IMG/VR virus record: IMGVR_UViG_3300028666_000017
Coordinates: 1 to 38,481 of that record
Source: a virus
DNA: 38,481 nucleotides
Strand: one strand, 5' to 3'
Part shown: positions 38,197-38,481 of the stretch, one piece after another
Position numbering within the stretch: position 1 is the stretch's first letter
How the letters are laid out: each line of letters begins with the position of its first letter
Made by a program: the position numbers and the translations under genes
Notes under the pieces: generated by a model
Databases searched by the model: none
What the model saw: the letters and a program-made list of their open reading frames with translations, nothing else
Told to the model about the DNA's origin: nothing

Positions 38197-38481
38197 ATGG
38201 CAGATAGTAGCTTAACGGCAATACAAACCAAGGTAAGAAGGCTTACCAGAAAACCAACGGAAGCTAGTTTATCGACTGCGCAAATCAATGAATACGTAAA
38301 TACATTCATCCTGTATGATATGCCATCACAATTGCGATTGTTTGCCTTAAAAAGTACCTTTACCTTTTTCTCCAAACCCAATGTTGATACTTATCCTACT
38401 GATACCAGTTCAGGCGATCCTAATGATCCTTTGTATGATTTTAGCAATAAATACATATCGATATTGCAGCCATTATATGTT
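38197..38481 (+). CDS. Head-tail connector/neck-type structural protein, N-terminal part
   Basis: AGGAG precedes the ATG. Opens MADSSLTAIQTKVRRLTRKP, TEASLSTAQINEYVNTFILY: a helical start with LSTAQIxxYxN that looks like the N-terminal domain of podovirus neck proteins. The frame runs through the 127-base terminal repeat and continues at base 2 of the window (see 1-949), giving 368 residues in total. Confidence 0.8.
   Translation, partial: MADSSLTAIQTKVRRLTRKPTEASLSTAQINEYVNTFILYDMPSQLRLFALKSTFTFFSKPNVDTYPTDTSSGDPNDPLYDFSNKYISILQPLYV
38355..38481 (+). repeat. Terminal direct repeat, right copy
   Basis: Identical to bases 1-127; removing one copy gives a 38,354-bp circle with an uninterrupted gene across the join. 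Confidence 0.95.

Noticed and set aside
1-38481. tRNA genes
   Set aside because: No cloverleaf with a T-loop GTTCRANNC-type box was found by eye; a tRNAscan-SE run would decide.

Overview
The window is the complete genome of a small tailed dsDNA phage with a podovirus-type, P22-like virion plan. The first and last 127 bases are identical, so the contig closes into a circle of 38,354 bp, and one virion gene is cut by the arbitrary ends. The case for a phage is direct: large terminase, 693-residue portal, scaffold-like protein, an N4-gp56-type major capsid protein, a nozzle-like protein, three ejection-type proteins and a repeat-built fibre, in that order around the circle. DNA is AT-rich, genes are tightly packed with ATGA/TAATG overlaps, and Shine-Dalgarno sites are strong, so the host is a bacterium. 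The host group cannot be read from the sequence. Many tiny exported proteins and the fibre repeat style recall intracellular or endosymbiotic bacteria such as Dependentiae, but that is a guess.

Layout. 38197 to 949 (across the join) through 7556: head-tail connector, nozzle and ejection proteins. 7542-7839 (minus): a mini-membrane protein and a ribbon-helix-helix regulator with its own promoter and palindrome. 7955-12472: surface and fibre proteins and a small exported protein. 12546-14151 (minus): an early operon with an ERF recombinase. 14232-16568: small genes including a SpoU-type RNA methyltransferase. 16738-20536: a putative replication protein, a regulator, a RusA-like protein, the probable small terminase and the large terminase. 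20538-26767: RNA ligase and a mosaic array of very short genes (DUF551-like, cysteine-rich, exported), joined by repeated junctions. 26863-31345: portal to scaffold, with several tiny basic proteins. 31420-34288 (minus): an operon with complete GroES and GroEL. 34306-38187: capsid gene and further virion proteins.

The most unusual feature is the major capsid gene. It is broken into three exons by two related insertions (about 462 and 439 bp) that cannot be read through. Removing both at equivalent positions restores a 320-residue capsid protein. The insertions share conserved blocks that can fold, a covarying base pair at the 5' junction and similar target sites, which points to self-splicing introns, possibly group I; the catalytic core is not proven. 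Their inner reading frames are not recognisable homing endonucleases. They look like members of the small-gene array elsewhere in this genome.

How parts may work together: GroES/GroEL lie beside the capsid gene and may fold the capsid protein. RNA ligase, SpoU methyltransferase and introns suggest a phage with heavy RNA processing. No endolysin was recognised.
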